Shown piece by piece: positions 1-12,072 of a stretch of 64,000 nt of DNA. The DNA lies in NCBI GenBank assembly GCA_958295665.1, contig OY282560.1:148854091-148918090 (forward strand). Direction: 5' to 3'. The position numbers and the translations under genes are program-made. Positions within the stretch are counted from its first letter, which is position 1. Every line of letters starts with the position of its first letter. This stretch comes from Tipula vernalis. Its lineage: Eukaryota > Arthropoda > Insecta > Diptera > Tipulidae. Under the pieces are notes generated by a model. That model did no database searches. It was not told the origin of the DNA and was given only the letters and a program-made list of their open reading frames with translations.

Positions 1-1785
1 AACTATAGAAATTGAAAACCAAACATTGACAACAAGCACTATTCAATCGAGAATATTAGAAGAAGAAACAGCACAGCATTTTGAGGATACCTGTGATATT
101 TAGCACCATGAACTCAAAACGATACCAATGGCACCTCTAAACAAAAACCAATCTTTTGACCAGAATCTATTAAAAGTTTCCAGCTTTAGTTTCTCCAATT
201 ATGATTCGAAAAATATGGAAGGTATTACTGAGTTAAATACAACCGAAGAGTTTGCAACTTTTAAAACTAACGAGGTAATAGACAGAGACAATTGTTTAAA
301 TGTAGATTCCACAGAGGAAACAAGCATTAAGATTACCGAAAATGATATATTGACGGGGTTGAACCAATTAGGGGAATTGTAAGCAAACGAGTTATTGGCG
401 TTGGAGAAAAACTTGAATTCGGATAATATCGAAAAAGCAGCAATAGATTTTACCAAAACGGGGACAGTAAGAAAGAAAGAAATTCAGAAAAAAAAACTAA
501 AACAAATAGTAAAGCATCCACTTCAACCACCGTGTGTATGCAAAAAGAAGTGTCTGCAAAATGTATGTGAAAATCGTCGTAAAGCGTTAAACGAGTCATT
601 CTGGAAGTTAAATAGTTCGGATAGGAAATCGTTCATGTTACAACAAGTACTTACTTAGGATATAAGCCATCAAACGACAAGCCTTTGCAAACTGCTTTAA
701 AAAGTTATATTAACTCAGTTGAAGCTCCAAAAGATTACAGAGGGAAAAATTCCGTTCATAATAAAATATATGATACACCTATCAAACAGCACATATTAGA
801 ATTTAATCCTGATGTTTCGCATTATAGAAGAGAACATGTGCCGAATCGCCTGTACTTGCCAAGCGATCTATCAGTTAAGACATTGGACATTGAGTGGAAA
901 AAACATATTGACAGAGCCAACGAATCCAGAAAACAATATAAGCAAGATGCTGATCTTATTGAACATGGTACCGTAATTTATTCAGCAGATTTACAGAAAG
1001 TTATTATGCTACCACGAATGGAGATGTTCAAAACAGAAATTTTTGTAAATAGGCTTGTCGTGTATAATGAAACATTTGCTCCGGTAGGAAAAAACATACT
1101 GATCTGAAGATTATTCCAGTATTGTGGCATGAAGTGTTATCTGGACGCACGAAGGATAAACTTATAAGTTCATATTATAAATTTTTCGAACATCACAGAG
1201 ATATTAAAAAAATAATATTATGGGGAGATAATTACTCAGCTCAAAATAAAAACTGGGCATTTTTCTCGTTTCTTATTTATCTTGTTAACTCTAGCGAAAT
1301 ATCAGCTGAAACGATAACTATAAAATATTTTGAGACAGGCCATACTTTTATGTAGGCTGACTCTGTGGATGAAAAGATGTAAAAACAAATTGTATGATTT
1401 CGAAGATTTTAGTCAAGCAGTTAGCAGTGCTGCAATACACGTAGAATTGAAACAAATGCTGCTTGAAGATTTTTATGAATGGCCTGATTATACCTCTCAA
1501 TATAAATTGAAAAAAAAAAAAATAATAACTCCACGTCCATACATAAATGATATAGTGCAAGTGGCGGTACAAAGAGGAAGTTATTATTTTTTTTACAGGA
1601 TTGACCATAATAAAGAGCCAATAAGAATCAATTTCTTAAATCAAAAAATTTTAAAAACGAATGTGTTACCATTGCCTCTCAGCAAAACCAAACCAGTTGG
1701 TATAAAAAAGGACAAAAAAAAAAAACAAACTTTAATTCAACATCTGGGAAATTTAATGCATACCCCGGCTTCAGTTTTGGATTAA
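1..1785 (+). pseudogene. Decayed DUF7869-like (putative RNase H-fold, transposon-derived) gene
   Basis: Consecutive fragments at 128-382, 395-658, 685-1107, 1122-1355 and 1330-1785 are collinear pieces of one protein separated by frameshifts and stops. The second piece carries a Cys cluster (CVCKKKC) followed by an R..L..SFWKL motif. The third ends in SADLQKVIMLPRM. The fourth has WHEVLSGR, a WGDNYSAQNKNW block and ETGHTFM. The fifth ends in RPYINDIVQVAVQRGS. This order matches a family of uncharacterised arthropod proteins carrying DUF7869. The Asp in SADLQ and in GDNYSAQNK, and the GHT motif, look like RNase H-fold catalytic positions, which is inference. These proteins are multicopy in insects and are probably transposon-derived. 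At least four reading-frame breaks make this copy non-functional; it may start left of the window. Poly-A-like runs in the coding part (1510-1525, 1712-1725) are probable slippage sites. Family recognition is moderate, function unknown. Confidence 0.6.
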
Positions 1786-2618
1786 TCTACCGGAATCAGA
1801 GTACTGAATTAAAAGATTAACATACCGAAGATAATTTCATGTATTGATTATAAATTTTGACTCAAATAATTTTTTTTTAGATATATTTTAAAGTTTTGTT
1901 GATCAAAACCAATGAAGGTTTTTTTTTAGATTTAACTAAAAAATGTTGAATTTTTTTAATTTTATACTTACTCGTATTGTTTCGCGTTTTGAAGGGGGCT
2001 TCTTTATGATCGCAGTTTATATTAAAATAAAAAACACCCGATCTTCACAATTTTATGTTTATTTTTTCTTCACAATTTATTTCACAATTTTGTTGTTCAC
2101 TGTATTTACTAAAAGAGCTTTAATTCACAATGTCTCTTTTTACAATATTTTTATGAATAGTACAGAGCGCTCTTTTATACTAAAAAGTGTTATACAAATT
2201 AAATTTAATTGTTATACAATAGTATCGCCATCTAGCATTTCACATAATTAATTGGTATAATCAAGTTGGTACTTCTTTTACTATAATTATTTACAATGAA
2301 AATTAATTTTAATTGAAAAGGTTGGTACTTGATCATACCAAATAATTAAGTGTCACAATAAAGAAAATAAATGTTTTATAAACAAATAGGTTGTGGTTTA
2401 ATGCTTTTAAAAAATCAAAGGATTGATTTTGCATAATGCCGTATCGCTGTTGTATCAAATTTCATCTAAATAATTGTGTCCCAAATGATTCTCTGTGTTT
2501 TTTTTGTATGTTTTTAGATGCTGCGGACGATCAACAACACGTATGTTGACAGTTTATTATTATAATAAAACTTAAGATTAGAAAAAATAATTTATTTTAT
2601 ATGTAGTTTTATATGTAT
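1786..2618. other. AT-rich interval without recognisable gene
   Basis: The sequence is strongly AT-rich with T-runs near 1868 and 1920. Short open frames here show no family motif, and I recognise no repeat boundary. Confidence 0.5.
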
Positions 2619-2955
2619 TGTTACGAATTTCGGACTTAACAGGAATTCGTTACGGATTTTGCAATAATAAACACTGATTCGTTTTATTTACACGGGTACA
2701 ATTTATTTGTCAATGAATTACTACACAGTTCAACACTTTGACTACTTATTTTAATCTCACTGTTTACTTTTTAACTGTGTGTATGAATCTGTTTGTAATT
2801 GTATACGTCTTCCATGCTCTGCTTCCATCGGCCACGCCCATCTTCTGGAATATTTCTGTGTTTTGCTGTAACAATAATCGTCAGTCTGTATTTGTAACTC
2901 ATCGCGTTAATATCTGTCGTTTGATGCCAAATAAATATCTGTCATAAAAATTACA
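2619..2955 (-). repeat. Probable 3' LTR of the minus-strand Ty3/gypsy relic
   Basis: Read on the minus strand the segment begins TGTAATTTTTATGAC and ends TTCGTAACA, so it has TG...CA ends. It sits just downstream of the integrase C-terminus of the minus-strand pol. The bases just before it on the minus strand, CGGGGCAG, resemble a polypurine-tract end. No matching 5' LTR was found to the right of 5700, so the LTR call rests on termini and position only. Confidence 0.55.
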
Positions 2956-3109
2956 CTGCCCCGATGAGGTTCTAACCATATATCTTCACCTCACCATCCT
3001 GCAATCTTAACCACTCGGCTAAGAACGACTCAGATGTGATTTGTGTGTATGTTAGGCATAATCGTCGAACAGATTCATGAATGCTTCCGGCGTTGTAACG
3101 TGTTAATCT

Positions 3110-4130
3110 ATCGATGTGAGCCAAACCAAATCTCCTTCCTTAAATCCTATGCTGTTTGACCGCCGGTCATATCTCGTCTTCATGCGGTCTCTGGCCTTCA
3201 CTATATTGTCCCTTACTGTAGCGTGTACGTTGATCATTATTTGCCTTAACTCTGTCGTGTAGTCTTGCTTAGTAACTGGCTCTTAGTAATCGGAGATCTC
3301 TACCAAACACGACCATGGCTGGTGAGTACCCTGTAGTACCATGGATTGCGCTACGATATGCCATTATGAACAATGGAATGCACTGGTCCCAATTATCCTG
3401 GTTGACGTTAACCTCCTTGCGTAGGTGCTCTTCCAGTGTTCTGTTGAATCTCTCAACCATGCCATCAGACTGTGGATGCAATGGTGTAGTCCTTATTTTC
3501 TTGATTTCGAGTATATGACACAACTCCTGAAACACGAATGATTCGAAGTTTCGGCCTTGGTCGGAGTGTAGCTCTAACGGTACTACAAATCTGCATACCC
3601 AATTGTTTACCAACACGTCCGCAGCTGTTCGAGCTTCTTGATTCATTATCGGATATGCTTCGACCCATTCACTGAAATAGTCTATGCAAACAAGTATGTA
3701 CCGATTACCATCCTTTGTCAGAGGAAATGGGCCAGCAATATCGATCTCTATCCGCTCGAACGGTGCCCCGACATTGTATTGCTGCATCGTTCCTCTTGTT
3801 CTTGTTTGTGGTCCTTTACTGGCTGCGCACACCTCACACTTCTTACACCAATCCTTCACATCTTTTCTGCAATTGACCCAATAGAACCGGAGCCGTATCT
3901 TGACTAACGTTTCAGATCTGCTGTTATGAATCTCTTGCAGGACTTGTCCTATCCGGTTTTCTGGTAGTACGATTTGGGGTTTGTTGTCTTTGCCGTCGAT
4001 CGATTCCCAAAGTCTTATCAGCAATCCATTCTGGATCTTCAACGACTTCCACTGGGCCAAATAACTTTTCACGGTTGCACTGGAAGTCGCAATCCCTGGC
4101 CACTGCAGTCTGATACTTTCCTCTATCCAT
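3110..4130 (-). pseudogene. Ty3/gypsy integrase (decayed)
   Basis: This is the integrase region of a minus-strand Ty3/gypsy pol. A long open piece (4072-3269) holds a zinc-binding region in which CKKCEVC is present but the upstream His pair looks damaged (IHNSRSE). The core then shows Asp in IDIAGPF, Asp in HSDQGRNFES and Glu in ERFNRTLEE, the expected D,D-35-E triad, followed by HGTTGYSP and VVFGRDLRL. Beyond the 3269 stop, another frame continues with KARDRMKTRYDRR and FKEGDLVWL, typical of the chromodomain-less C-terminal tail. The catalytic core is conserved but the frame is interrupted. It belongs with the RT and RNase H pieces immediately to the right and the LTR at 2619. Confidence 0.85.
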
Positions 4131-4204
4131 TTGATAATTGGAGCAATGGAATGATCGTGTCGCTGGTCTTCCGCTAATTGCTCCCTAGTCCAGTGATCTT
4201 CGGT

Positions 4205-4690
4205 CTATACTCTGATCCTCGAAACTTGCGCAATGAGATTGTTTTGTTCCTGTCTGGAACAGTGTGTACACTGAAGACTACAGGGCCTCCTGGACATTCC
4301 ATCTGCGTTGTTATGTAACAATCCTCGCCTGTGCTCTGTTTTGAACGTGTAGGTCTGTAGTCTTTCGATCCATCTCGCAACTTGTCCCTCTGGCTCCTTA
4401 AACTGCATTAGCCATTTCAGAGCTGCATGGTCCGTTCGTAAAAGGAATTCTTGTCCATACATGTATTTATGGAAATGTTTGACACTATCGATCACCGCCA
4501 ACAATTCTCTCCGGGTTACGCAATCGTTTTTTTCAGGTTTGGATAGTGCGCGACTGTAGTAGGGTAGAACCCGTTCCGTACCTCCCTGGTTTTGCGACAG
4601 CACTGCTCCTATTCCCGTATTACTGCATCGGTATCCAAGATGAAAAGATCTCCTGCACGTGGATACGCCAAAATTGGAGAATTGCATAAC
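4205..4690 (-). pseudogene. Ty3/gypsy RNase H segment (decayed)
   Basis: A minus-strand segment between RT and integrase shows TGIGAVLSQ, a TRRELLAV block, RTDHAALKWL and NADGMSRRPC, the ordered hallmarks of gypsy-type RNase H (the DHKPL-like and ADALSR-like motifs). A frame change near the first Asp block separates it from the RT part. After the RNase H it has CSLQCTHCSRQE, a short Cys cluster seen in some gypsy pol linkers. Part of the same broken pol. Confidence 0.8.
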
Positions 4691-5614
4691 TTCTTCTTTA
4701 GCTGCGCGAACGCGTCTTCATGCTCCTTTGCCCAGTTAAAGGGCTGAGTTTTCTCCTTAAGTCGATGCAGGCTTCTGGCGACATCCGCAAAGTTCGGAAC
4801 AAATCGTCTATAGTAGGAACATAGCCCTAGAAAACTCCTCAGCTCATGTATGTTTTTATTGGATCAGTTCGTACTCCTTGTCTTGATATAATGTGGCCAG
4901 GTAATTGACTTCATTTTTGAAGAGACTACATTTAGATGCGTTTAGCTTGAATCCGGCTGCTTTAATGGTTTGAAGGACTTGTTGTAGATTCTTCAGGTGC
5001 TCGTTAAATGTTCGTCCTAATACGATGATATCGTCAAGGTATACTAAACATGTTCTCCAATTGAGACCCTGTAGAACGTGCTCCATAAATCTCTCAAATG
5101 TGGCAGGAGCGTTGCATAGACCAAATGGCATTACTGCAAATTGGTATAGGCCATTACCTGCAGTAAAGGCCGTCTTTTCTCTGTCCTCTTCATGGATTGC
5201 TACCTCCCAGTACCCACTTTTGAAATCCAGCGTGCTGAAGATATTTGCTCCTGATAACGTGTCCAAGGTGTCGTTAATTCGTGGCAATGGGTAGCTGTCC
5301 TTTTTAGTTACATTATTCAGCTTACGATAGTCGATACAGAACCGCATCGAACCGTCCTTCTTTTGCACGAGAACGACCGGTGAACTCCAAGGGCTGCTAG
5401 ACTTCTCTATTACTCCATCGCGCTCGTTCAAGGCAAACACATCGGCCAATTCTTCTAACACTCCTACTGCCGCTTTTGCCTCTGTTCCTGCGAGATGATC
5501 ACATAACAAGTGGATGATCCGCTTCCTTGCTAGGTGTATCGATTTGTTATGTTGTTCTCCCGTTGCACAACTTCCCCTTCCCCCTGTGGTCCATAAGCGT
5601 AGTACAGAAACCAT
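4691..5614 (-). pseudogene. Ty3/gypsy reverse transcriptase (decayed)
   Basis: The minus-strand frame from 5614 to 4856 reads SPWSSPVVLVQKKDG, FCIDYRKLN, STLDFKSGYWEV, MPFGLCNAPATFERFM and the catalytic YLDDIIV box, all in the order of RT blocks 1-5. A frameshift near 4860 moves the thumb and connection region (RSFLGLCSYYRRF, then FNWAKEHEDAF) into another frame down to 4691. No gag or protease motif is recognisable to the right of 5614, so the 5' half of the element appears lost. Assignment to Ty3/gypsy is firm; the subfamily is uncertain. Confidence 0.88.
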
Positions 5615-5740
5615 CGACGTCGATCGCGGTAACTGGCCTACAAGGTTCAGTTCTCTGAGTGGGCAAACTATTAATCAGCCGTTTTCGAGATTTCAATTGG
5701 CCTGCACGGAGCTACGATTTAACGGGCTTTGACGCCGTTC

Positions 5741-6700
5741 GACTTTGTTCTATGGCGTTTCGTTAAGGATAGATGTTATGGATAACTCACAGACAATTCC
5801 TTTCCATCTTTAAGACATAACGTTGCGATTATTATTCGCGAGATAGGCGCCGAAATCTTCGAAATACTGCAAGGAGCCATATAAACAACATTGTTTTTCA
5901 TTGTCAACCTACACAATAAATAAAAAGTTTCCACAAAATATAGATGTATACTCATTTTAAAGCGCCATAGTTCACAAAATGTATACCGCTGCAATCATTG
6001 TCACATAGTTCTGGTACCCGTGCATCATCATCAGCGTCAATCATACAACAACACGTTCATCGACGAACAAGTTGCTGTCGGTAAAGCTTAGTAGATTATT
6101 GGATTCATCTTCACTACCTGCCCCTGCACTTGGAAATTTGAGGAGAAACATCTTTGGTAGGTGAGTTGTATTACTTGTAAGTCACAATTGTTGATAACCC
6201 CACAGATGCGACTTCTAGTCAATACTAATTTCTCTTGCTAATCTACATACTTTCGAGTGCTAATCTAAATACTAACATGGTACCCGTAGAAGATACTAAA
6301 ATACCGGTGGTTTCTTCCCAGCCATCTGTGAATTTTATTTCTCCAGCCTCGTTTAAAGCTCCAAAATCACTTTCACACAAAATCCTTCTATTTGGTTTGA
6401 AATAAAAGAACAATAGTTCAATGTTGCTAATATTACAACTGTGGCAACCTGGATAATGGTCCCCAAACCTTACTCGGTGTTGAAACATGAAGATATAAAA
6501 GGTGTGGTAGAGTCCGAGAAGCCAAAATTAAACAAACTACTTCATGGCTTGTCGCTCGGTGATAGCAAATAAAAGCTGGTAATAATTTTAAGGAATATTC
6601 GGTTAAACAGCTTTGGCTAAAACGCTTGCCACCTCAGATTTAAATGGTGTTAACACCGTTTGAGAATGATGTGCCGTTAAGGGTATTATCAGGAAGAGCT
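5741..6700. other. Unassigned interval between two gypsy relics
   Basis: There is no recognised LTR, domain or terminal repeat. The minus-strand frame at 6488-6243 (81 codons) shows no family motif I know. Confidence 0.4.
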
Positions 6701-7029
6701 GGATAATGTTATGGAGGCGATGTCTCAATTTCCATTAAATTCAATCGAAGCCACCGCAAGTGTGTCCTCAATTGCTTCTTCCTTTTTCATTCACGAAATA
6801 ACAAACTTGATTTATTTAAAAAAAACAAGTTTTATCCGAAATTTCAGCGCTGTATTCTCAGACAAACCGATCCCGGTCGACTGGTGGGACGGTAATAATC
6901 AAAATCGTCCAGTTTTTACCATCGGAAAATTGAAGATAAAGCTAACAAGTGAGTTTCATCGTATAAACACTTGTCGTTTTTGAAAAAACCGAATAAGGCA
7001 ACGTTTAATGCTTGAGCAAACCACTTGTC

Positions 7030-8570
7030 GCCTTTTAATCCGAAATTTAAACTTCAAGCAAAACTTTTTAGTCGATACAGGAGCTGACTTTTCAGTAATT
7101 CCACCAAATATTTGTAAGTCGATTTCGAAAATTTTTGAAATTTATACACCGTCTAATTCGAAAATTTGAATGCAGCTAAGGTAGAGTTAAGTCATGGAGG
7201 TTCCAAGTGGTGGGGTCACCTTATCACCAGATTCCAGTCGAATGATGGTTAGAATGACTTGCCCTACGAAATGCAGCATAATCATTCCAACGGTTTATAA
7301 TAGCTGTGTTATATCATTAAGTTTGCCGTTTATTTTGTGCACTTAGACGTTAACATGGTCGCTTCATGAACTTAGATGAGCATGAATGGTCTTATTATTA
7401 ACATATAGATAAATGCCATTTCGCTTAAACTCAAAGGCATATATTTTACACTGTTCACGGACCATAAACCACTGGTTTAGCATTTTAGGAAACTCTGGAC
7501 AAGGCATCGCCAAAGCAATTTAAGGTTTAAGCATCTAGACTACATATGATAGTTTACGATCAACATATAACATATGTCCGTAATTGACGCACTCTCACAT
7601 ATCAATCAAATTTCATTATCTGAAAATATTGATTATGGCAAAATTGCGGATGCACAAGTTAAGGACGGCGAACTGAATGGAATTTTACAGAATATCATCA
7701 CTTTACATTTTACACAAATTCCTGTATCATTTTATTCTAATAAAGTATTATTCTGCGACATGTCCACTAATAAGCCAATACCATTTATTCCTAAAAGATT
7801 TCATCAATTCGTTTTTAATTCGTTTCATACTTTATCTCACCGTGGAGTGAAATCATCAGTGAAAATTTTGATGGAAGATGTAATTTGGCCAAATATAAAT
7901 AAAGACACAAAATGAATGGTTATAGAAATTGCCTAGCTTGACAGACAGAAGCTATTCCTGTTCCGGACATTAAAGCAGCAACGGTAGTTCATGCTGTTTA
8001 CTCGGGCTGGATTGCAAGATTGGAGTTCCTAAATCGATACTTAAAGATCAAAGATTCCAATTCAAACCTCAGCTCTTTGCAGAACCTTCTTCCTCCTTAT
8101 TTGGTTAACCTAACTCACAAAAAAACATGAATTATAATCCAAAGCGTAACGGTAGATTGCAAGATGGCACAGATCCGGGGGCGGTTTTTAAATAAGACTT
8201 AGGTGCATCTGCCGCCAAATTAGTTTTTTGAAACACTGTACGTCGTACACTATTATACTAATAAATATTAAAATATATACTAATAAATATTAAAATCGTC
8301 AGTCCGAATTTGTTAAAGCATTGAAAATACATTTCGAAAAAACTCGAACTGTACCACCTTCAAGACACTGCAGTAATAGAGTCTTTATCCATGAGGAATT
8401 AGAAACCGGTTCACACGCCTATTTAGGAACAGATTTCATCGTTCTGGTTCGTATTTAGTTCTTGCATGTTCCATTAATGTTTTTGATATCGAATACAAAG
8501 GTAGGAAAATGAAAGTTTCTATAGACAGAATCAAACCTTCTTTTTCAGAAAATATAAACATCGAGTAAAC
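7030..8570 (+). pseudogene. Decayed Ty3/gypsy pol relic (PR, RNase H, IN fragments)
   Basis: Short collinear matches occur in several frames. A protease motif LVDTGADFSVIPP lies near 7070-7120. An RNase H piece near 7440-7500 reads FTLFTDHKPLV. A piece at 7574-7915 holds IDALSHINQ followed by the integrase zinc-binding approach (LSHRGVKSS, WPNINKD). Near 7990 an integrase-core remnant reads SGWIARLE. Near 8290-8560 a C-terminal part reads ALKIHFEKTRTVPPSRH and RVFIHEELETGSHAYL. The RT region appears deleted between PR and RNase H. It is a different lineage from the minus-strand element at 2.6-5.7 kb, as the linker and IN C-terminus differ. It carries many frame breaks and no LTR was recognised, so it is inactive. 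Confidence 0.7.
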
Positions 8571-8958
8571 TGTTGTTAATCACGAGATTATTACCGACAG
8601 TGATGGTTCTATTGCTTGTCATTCTAGTATATCGCACTCTGATAAGGTAGTCATGATAATTCGTAAAACTCCCGCGATTTCACTGGAAGGGGTACAAATG
8701 TATTTTTGGCCAAAATTAATTTTATTTATGTTGGCATGATCGATGCAAAAATTGAAAATCAGTTAGTAGTTGACAAACAAAATTTCTAGTATACAAAGTC
8801 TGTAAATTTTATTTTTCAAGAAAGTCAGACAAAAACCTTTGCAAGCATTTAAATAATTTTAAAAGATTAACCGTGATTTACCACGAATACGCTAAATGTG
8901 TTAGGTAAATTTGAACAGAACAAACTGCATAATTTATTACATAGTTTAACTCTTGGCA
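8571..8958. other. Unassigned AT-rich interval
   Basis: Nothing recognised between the end of the gypsy relic and the predicted 5' end of the LOA-type LINE at 8959. Confidence 0.4.
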
Positions 8959-9193
8959 GGTGGTCTGGACGTCTGGTGAAGGGGGAACAAAACTGTGTAG
9001 TAATCACCAACTCCGTAACCTTCACTAGAGTGAGCTCCAGCAGGCTGTTCTGGTTATGTTTTAGGCAGTCCTGTCTAGGGCACACGACCGCGTGAGGGGT
9101 AACCTAATCGTGGTTCGCAAGTGTACGTGCTACCTCCCCGTGGTTATCACCGGTAACTGATTGTTTGTTTACCGAACGACAGGCTAAAGTACG
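8959..9193 (+). ncRNA. Candidate HDV-like self-cleaving ribozyme, LOA copy A
   Basis: Read by eye. P1 is 8959-8965 (GGTGGTC) with 9145-9151 (TATCACC), 6 of 7 pairs. P2 is 9126-9131 (CGTGCT) with 9188-9193 (AGTACG), 6 of 6 with one G-U. P3 is 9132-9134 (ACC) with 9142-9144 (GGT). L3 is 9135-9141 (TCCCCGT). GGTAAC at 9152-9157 follows P1 and its GG can pair with the L3 CC (P1.1). P4 is GTTTG 9163-9167 with CGAAC 9173-9177. J4/2 is GGCTAA 9182-9187 with candidate catalytic C9184. J1/2 is long (160 nt), as allowed in retroelement ribozymes. HDV-like ribozymes are known at the 5' ends of R2, RTE and LOA/Baggins elements. The innermost P1 pair is broken, consistent with decay. Confidence 0.68.
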
Positions 9194-9500
9194 ACGCTAA
9201 AGGAAGGAATAACCTTGACAAAAAACCCAAATCCAAGGTGAGCTACGTGCGCCGAGGAATGAATGGCGATGGGTTATTTGGTCTCTAGCACGGAACTCTG
9301 GATACCTGGTGACCTCCGGTTTCAATTAGCCTTACCACAGTAAGAGGCGCTGCTGTGGTGGACCTTCTTTTCCTCTTAACAAATCCGAAACTGCATGGAT
9401 ATTTCAGAAATAAAAAAAATATGAGGGAGGTGCTTCTCTAGACGCACCTATCTCAGAGGATGACAAGGTCCAACAAGGACCTACCTCTGAGAATTTTAAT

Positions 9501-10778
9501 ATGGAAACCACGCTATCTGATGATAGCAGTGAACACTCAAGCGCGGATACCATTGTCGGTGACCGAGTACAAGGCGCACAAGTGCCATCATTCTCGGACA
9601 CCGCATCAGTGCCTACAACCGCCGAAATTAAAAGCAGCCTCGAGGAGTTGGAACTCGAGGATAGCAAAAAAAAGAGAAAAAGACTCAGCGGAGCTGCGAA
9701 AAAGCGTCTTGCCCATCTTAAATTGGCGGACATTCCTCACGAGGTAGCTCTGGCACAGTGCCAAATTAAAATAAAAGATCAAACGGTCACTACAGCTAAA
9801 TGGAGCCGGTCAGACGACATGACCCCAAAGAACACCCCAGCAAAAAGGGAGAAGAAAGAGCAACCTTTGTTAACCGAAGGAAAGGGTAGCTCACAAGATA
9901 TGACAGGTCCGAAGCTAGGAGATGGTGGCAGCTCCGACGAGGTGAAGCTAACCTACAAGGACGCAGTGAAGGCCATCAGGTTGGAAATAACCGACGAAAG
10001 CTTCCCAGAAGTCAAACTAGGTACCAGCCAGATCCTGGCTGTACAAGATATCATCATGTATGCAGTGGCGGAACTACCAATGGACGGCATTAGCCCGACA
10101 TTTTTAGAATGCCGCACGAGGAATGGATGGTTGACTGTCAACTGTGCTGACTAGAACACGGCGGAGTGGCTTACTGCTACTGTGCCGACCCTAAAGCTAT
10201 AGGAAAACGCCAACCTAAAAGCAGTCGGGGAGGACTAATTACCGCGCCCCAAAATATTCTTCGTATATCTTCCTCGTTGCAAAAACGAGGCAAACGAGAA
10301 GATGCTTCGCTTGGGAGTCCAGAATAAGGATCTCAGGAACGCGGAGTGGACAATTCTTGCAAGGAAAGACAGGGAGAATGATCTCCTGCAACTAACCTTG
10401 TCGGTGTCGCATAAGACGGCAGAGATATTAAAGGCCTCCAACTATAAAGTTAACCGGCTGTTTGGAGCCGTGTACTTTCGCCCCAAAAAGAATGGTGAGA
10501 GGAGTAACAGGACTGAGAGGACACAGGCACCATCAGCAGGTAAAGCAGGGCTAAATCGCTCCGTGGAAAGAGCGGCTGGTTACACCAGCCAGAAAGATCC
10601 CGTGAACAAAGATGACCCAAACGCGCCAGGAGCCTTGGGCACTGCACTTGGAGGGCGCAGACCTGGAAAGGGGAACAAGCCTGATAAAAAACATGGGTTG
10701 AACTCACAGAGTTTCACCAAACCACGTGCTAGTAGTAGCAGCACACAGGGCTGCTCATTGGAGGGCCCGAAAACATAA
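9501..10778 (+). pseudogene. LOA-type ORF1 with DUF4780-like domain (broken)
   Basis: The first open piece (9501-10154) has a Ser/Asp-rich N-terminus, a basic Lys-rich patch (SKKKRKRLSGAAKKR) and the start of a DUF4780-like region (TYKDAVKAIRLE, then ECRTRNGWLTV). After stops near 10154 and 10201 the homologous sequence continues in other frames and resumes openly at 10302-10778 with NAEWTILARKDREND and LFGAVYFRPKKN, followed by a basic, low-complexity tail. DUF4780 proteins are typical ORF1 partners of these insect LINEs and are thought to bind RNA. The stop precedes the ORF2 ATG by only 6 nt. The interruption falls inside the DUF4780 core. Confidence 0.72.
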
Positions 10779-10784
10779 AGATCT

Positions 10785-11480
10785 ATGCACGCGTCTGTAA
10801 GATGCCTACAAATCAACCTACATAGATCTAAGGCCGCCACATCTATGCTGAGTCGCCTCTTCAACACAAACAACTGGGACATAGCGCTTATCAAAGAGCC
10901 GTGGACCAACAATGGAAGAATTAAAGGTTTGCCAAGTAAGACAGCTAAGCTAATTTACAACACAGTAGTAGAAAGGACGAGGACAGCGATTCTCTGTCGT
11001 TCGTCGTACAATATCTTTTCAATTAACCAATTTATTTCCAGAGACATAACTGCGGTCTCATTAGAGATACCTCTATCCAGAGGAGGCATGGTCACAATTA
11101 ATATGGCATCAGCCTATTTTCCCGGGGACGGTAACGACCCACCTCCGGAAGAAGTACAGAGCTTTATCAATTACTGTACAGCTCATGGGCAGAAGTTCAT
11201 CATTGGTTGTGATGCTAATTCACACCACACAGTCTGGGGTAACACCAATACAAGAGGTGAGCAACTTTTTGAATAATGTTCATCAAATAATATTCCTATA
11301 AATATTACAGGAAACGAGCCGACCTTTGTGAATGCCATTAGAAGGGAGGTGCTGGACCTTACTATGTCTGACATGGGTACCTCCAGCAGCGTTCAGAATT
11401 GGCATGTATCGAGGGAAGCATCTTTGTTGGATCATAGGTATATAAGATTTGATATTAGAACCCCCAAATAACAGAAGCTA
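10785..11480 (+). pseudogene. LOA-type ORF2: endonuclease domain (broken)
   Basis: ORF2 opens with MHASVRCLQINLHRSKAA, followed by LIKEPWTNNGR (catalytic Glu), a GGMVTINMASAYF block, GCDANSHHTVWGN (catalytic Asp/Asn) and, past a TAA at 11274, GNEPTFVN, EVLDLTMSD and LLDHRYIRFD. That is the full order of an endonuclease/exonuclease/phosphatase domain. The SDH-like His motif reads LDH here. The TAA at 11274 interrupts the domain. Its role in a live element is to nick target DNA for target-primed reverse transcription. The start was chosen because the ATG lies 6 nt past the ORF1 stop, matching the LOA copy at 36.17 kb. Confidence 0.8.
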
Positions 11481-12072
11481 AGGTAAGAATACCTAAAGGT
11501 CTGGACTGGGTTGTCTTTACCAATAAACTACAAGACAATGTAGGGGGTTTACAGAACTCTATCGGCTCTGTTGCAGAGCTTGATAGAGTTGCTGATAATC
11601 TCACAATGGCAATAATTGATGTCTATTACTCAAGTTCTCCTGAGGTGCGTGTTAAAGGAACTAGGAATGTTCCTTGGTGGACCTCCGCCCTGAAGATTAA
11701 AAGAAAAACAGTGCGTAAGCTCTTTAACAGAGCAAAAATAACAGATGACTGGGCAGCGTATCGAACTGCTCTCACATAGTATAATGAGACTCTGAGGAAG
11801 AGCAAAAGAGAGAGCTGGAGAACTTTTTGCGGGAAGATAGACGAGATTCCGGCAGCTTGCCGACTCCAAAAAGCCCTCGCATTAGATCATAAAAACCCTC
11901 TGGGCTCAGTAAGAAGACTGGACAGGACCTTAACCACATCAAGGGAAAAGACTCTTGAATGTCTGGTGGAGGGTCACTTTCCGGAGTGCACAATCATTGC
12001 AGGTCGGGAGGATCCTGATATGGGCGTGGTGCATCCATATCTAGTCCCAAGGGGGGCCTACAAGTGAGCGAT

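Noticed and set aside
2960..3045. tRNA-Ser/Leu-like A and B box words on the minus strand (TAGCCGAGTGGTTAAGA, GGTTAGAACCTC)
   Set aside because: They fall between integrase C-terminus and the LTR of the minus-strand gypsy relic; a cloverleaf does not close and the spot is explained by element 3' sequence.
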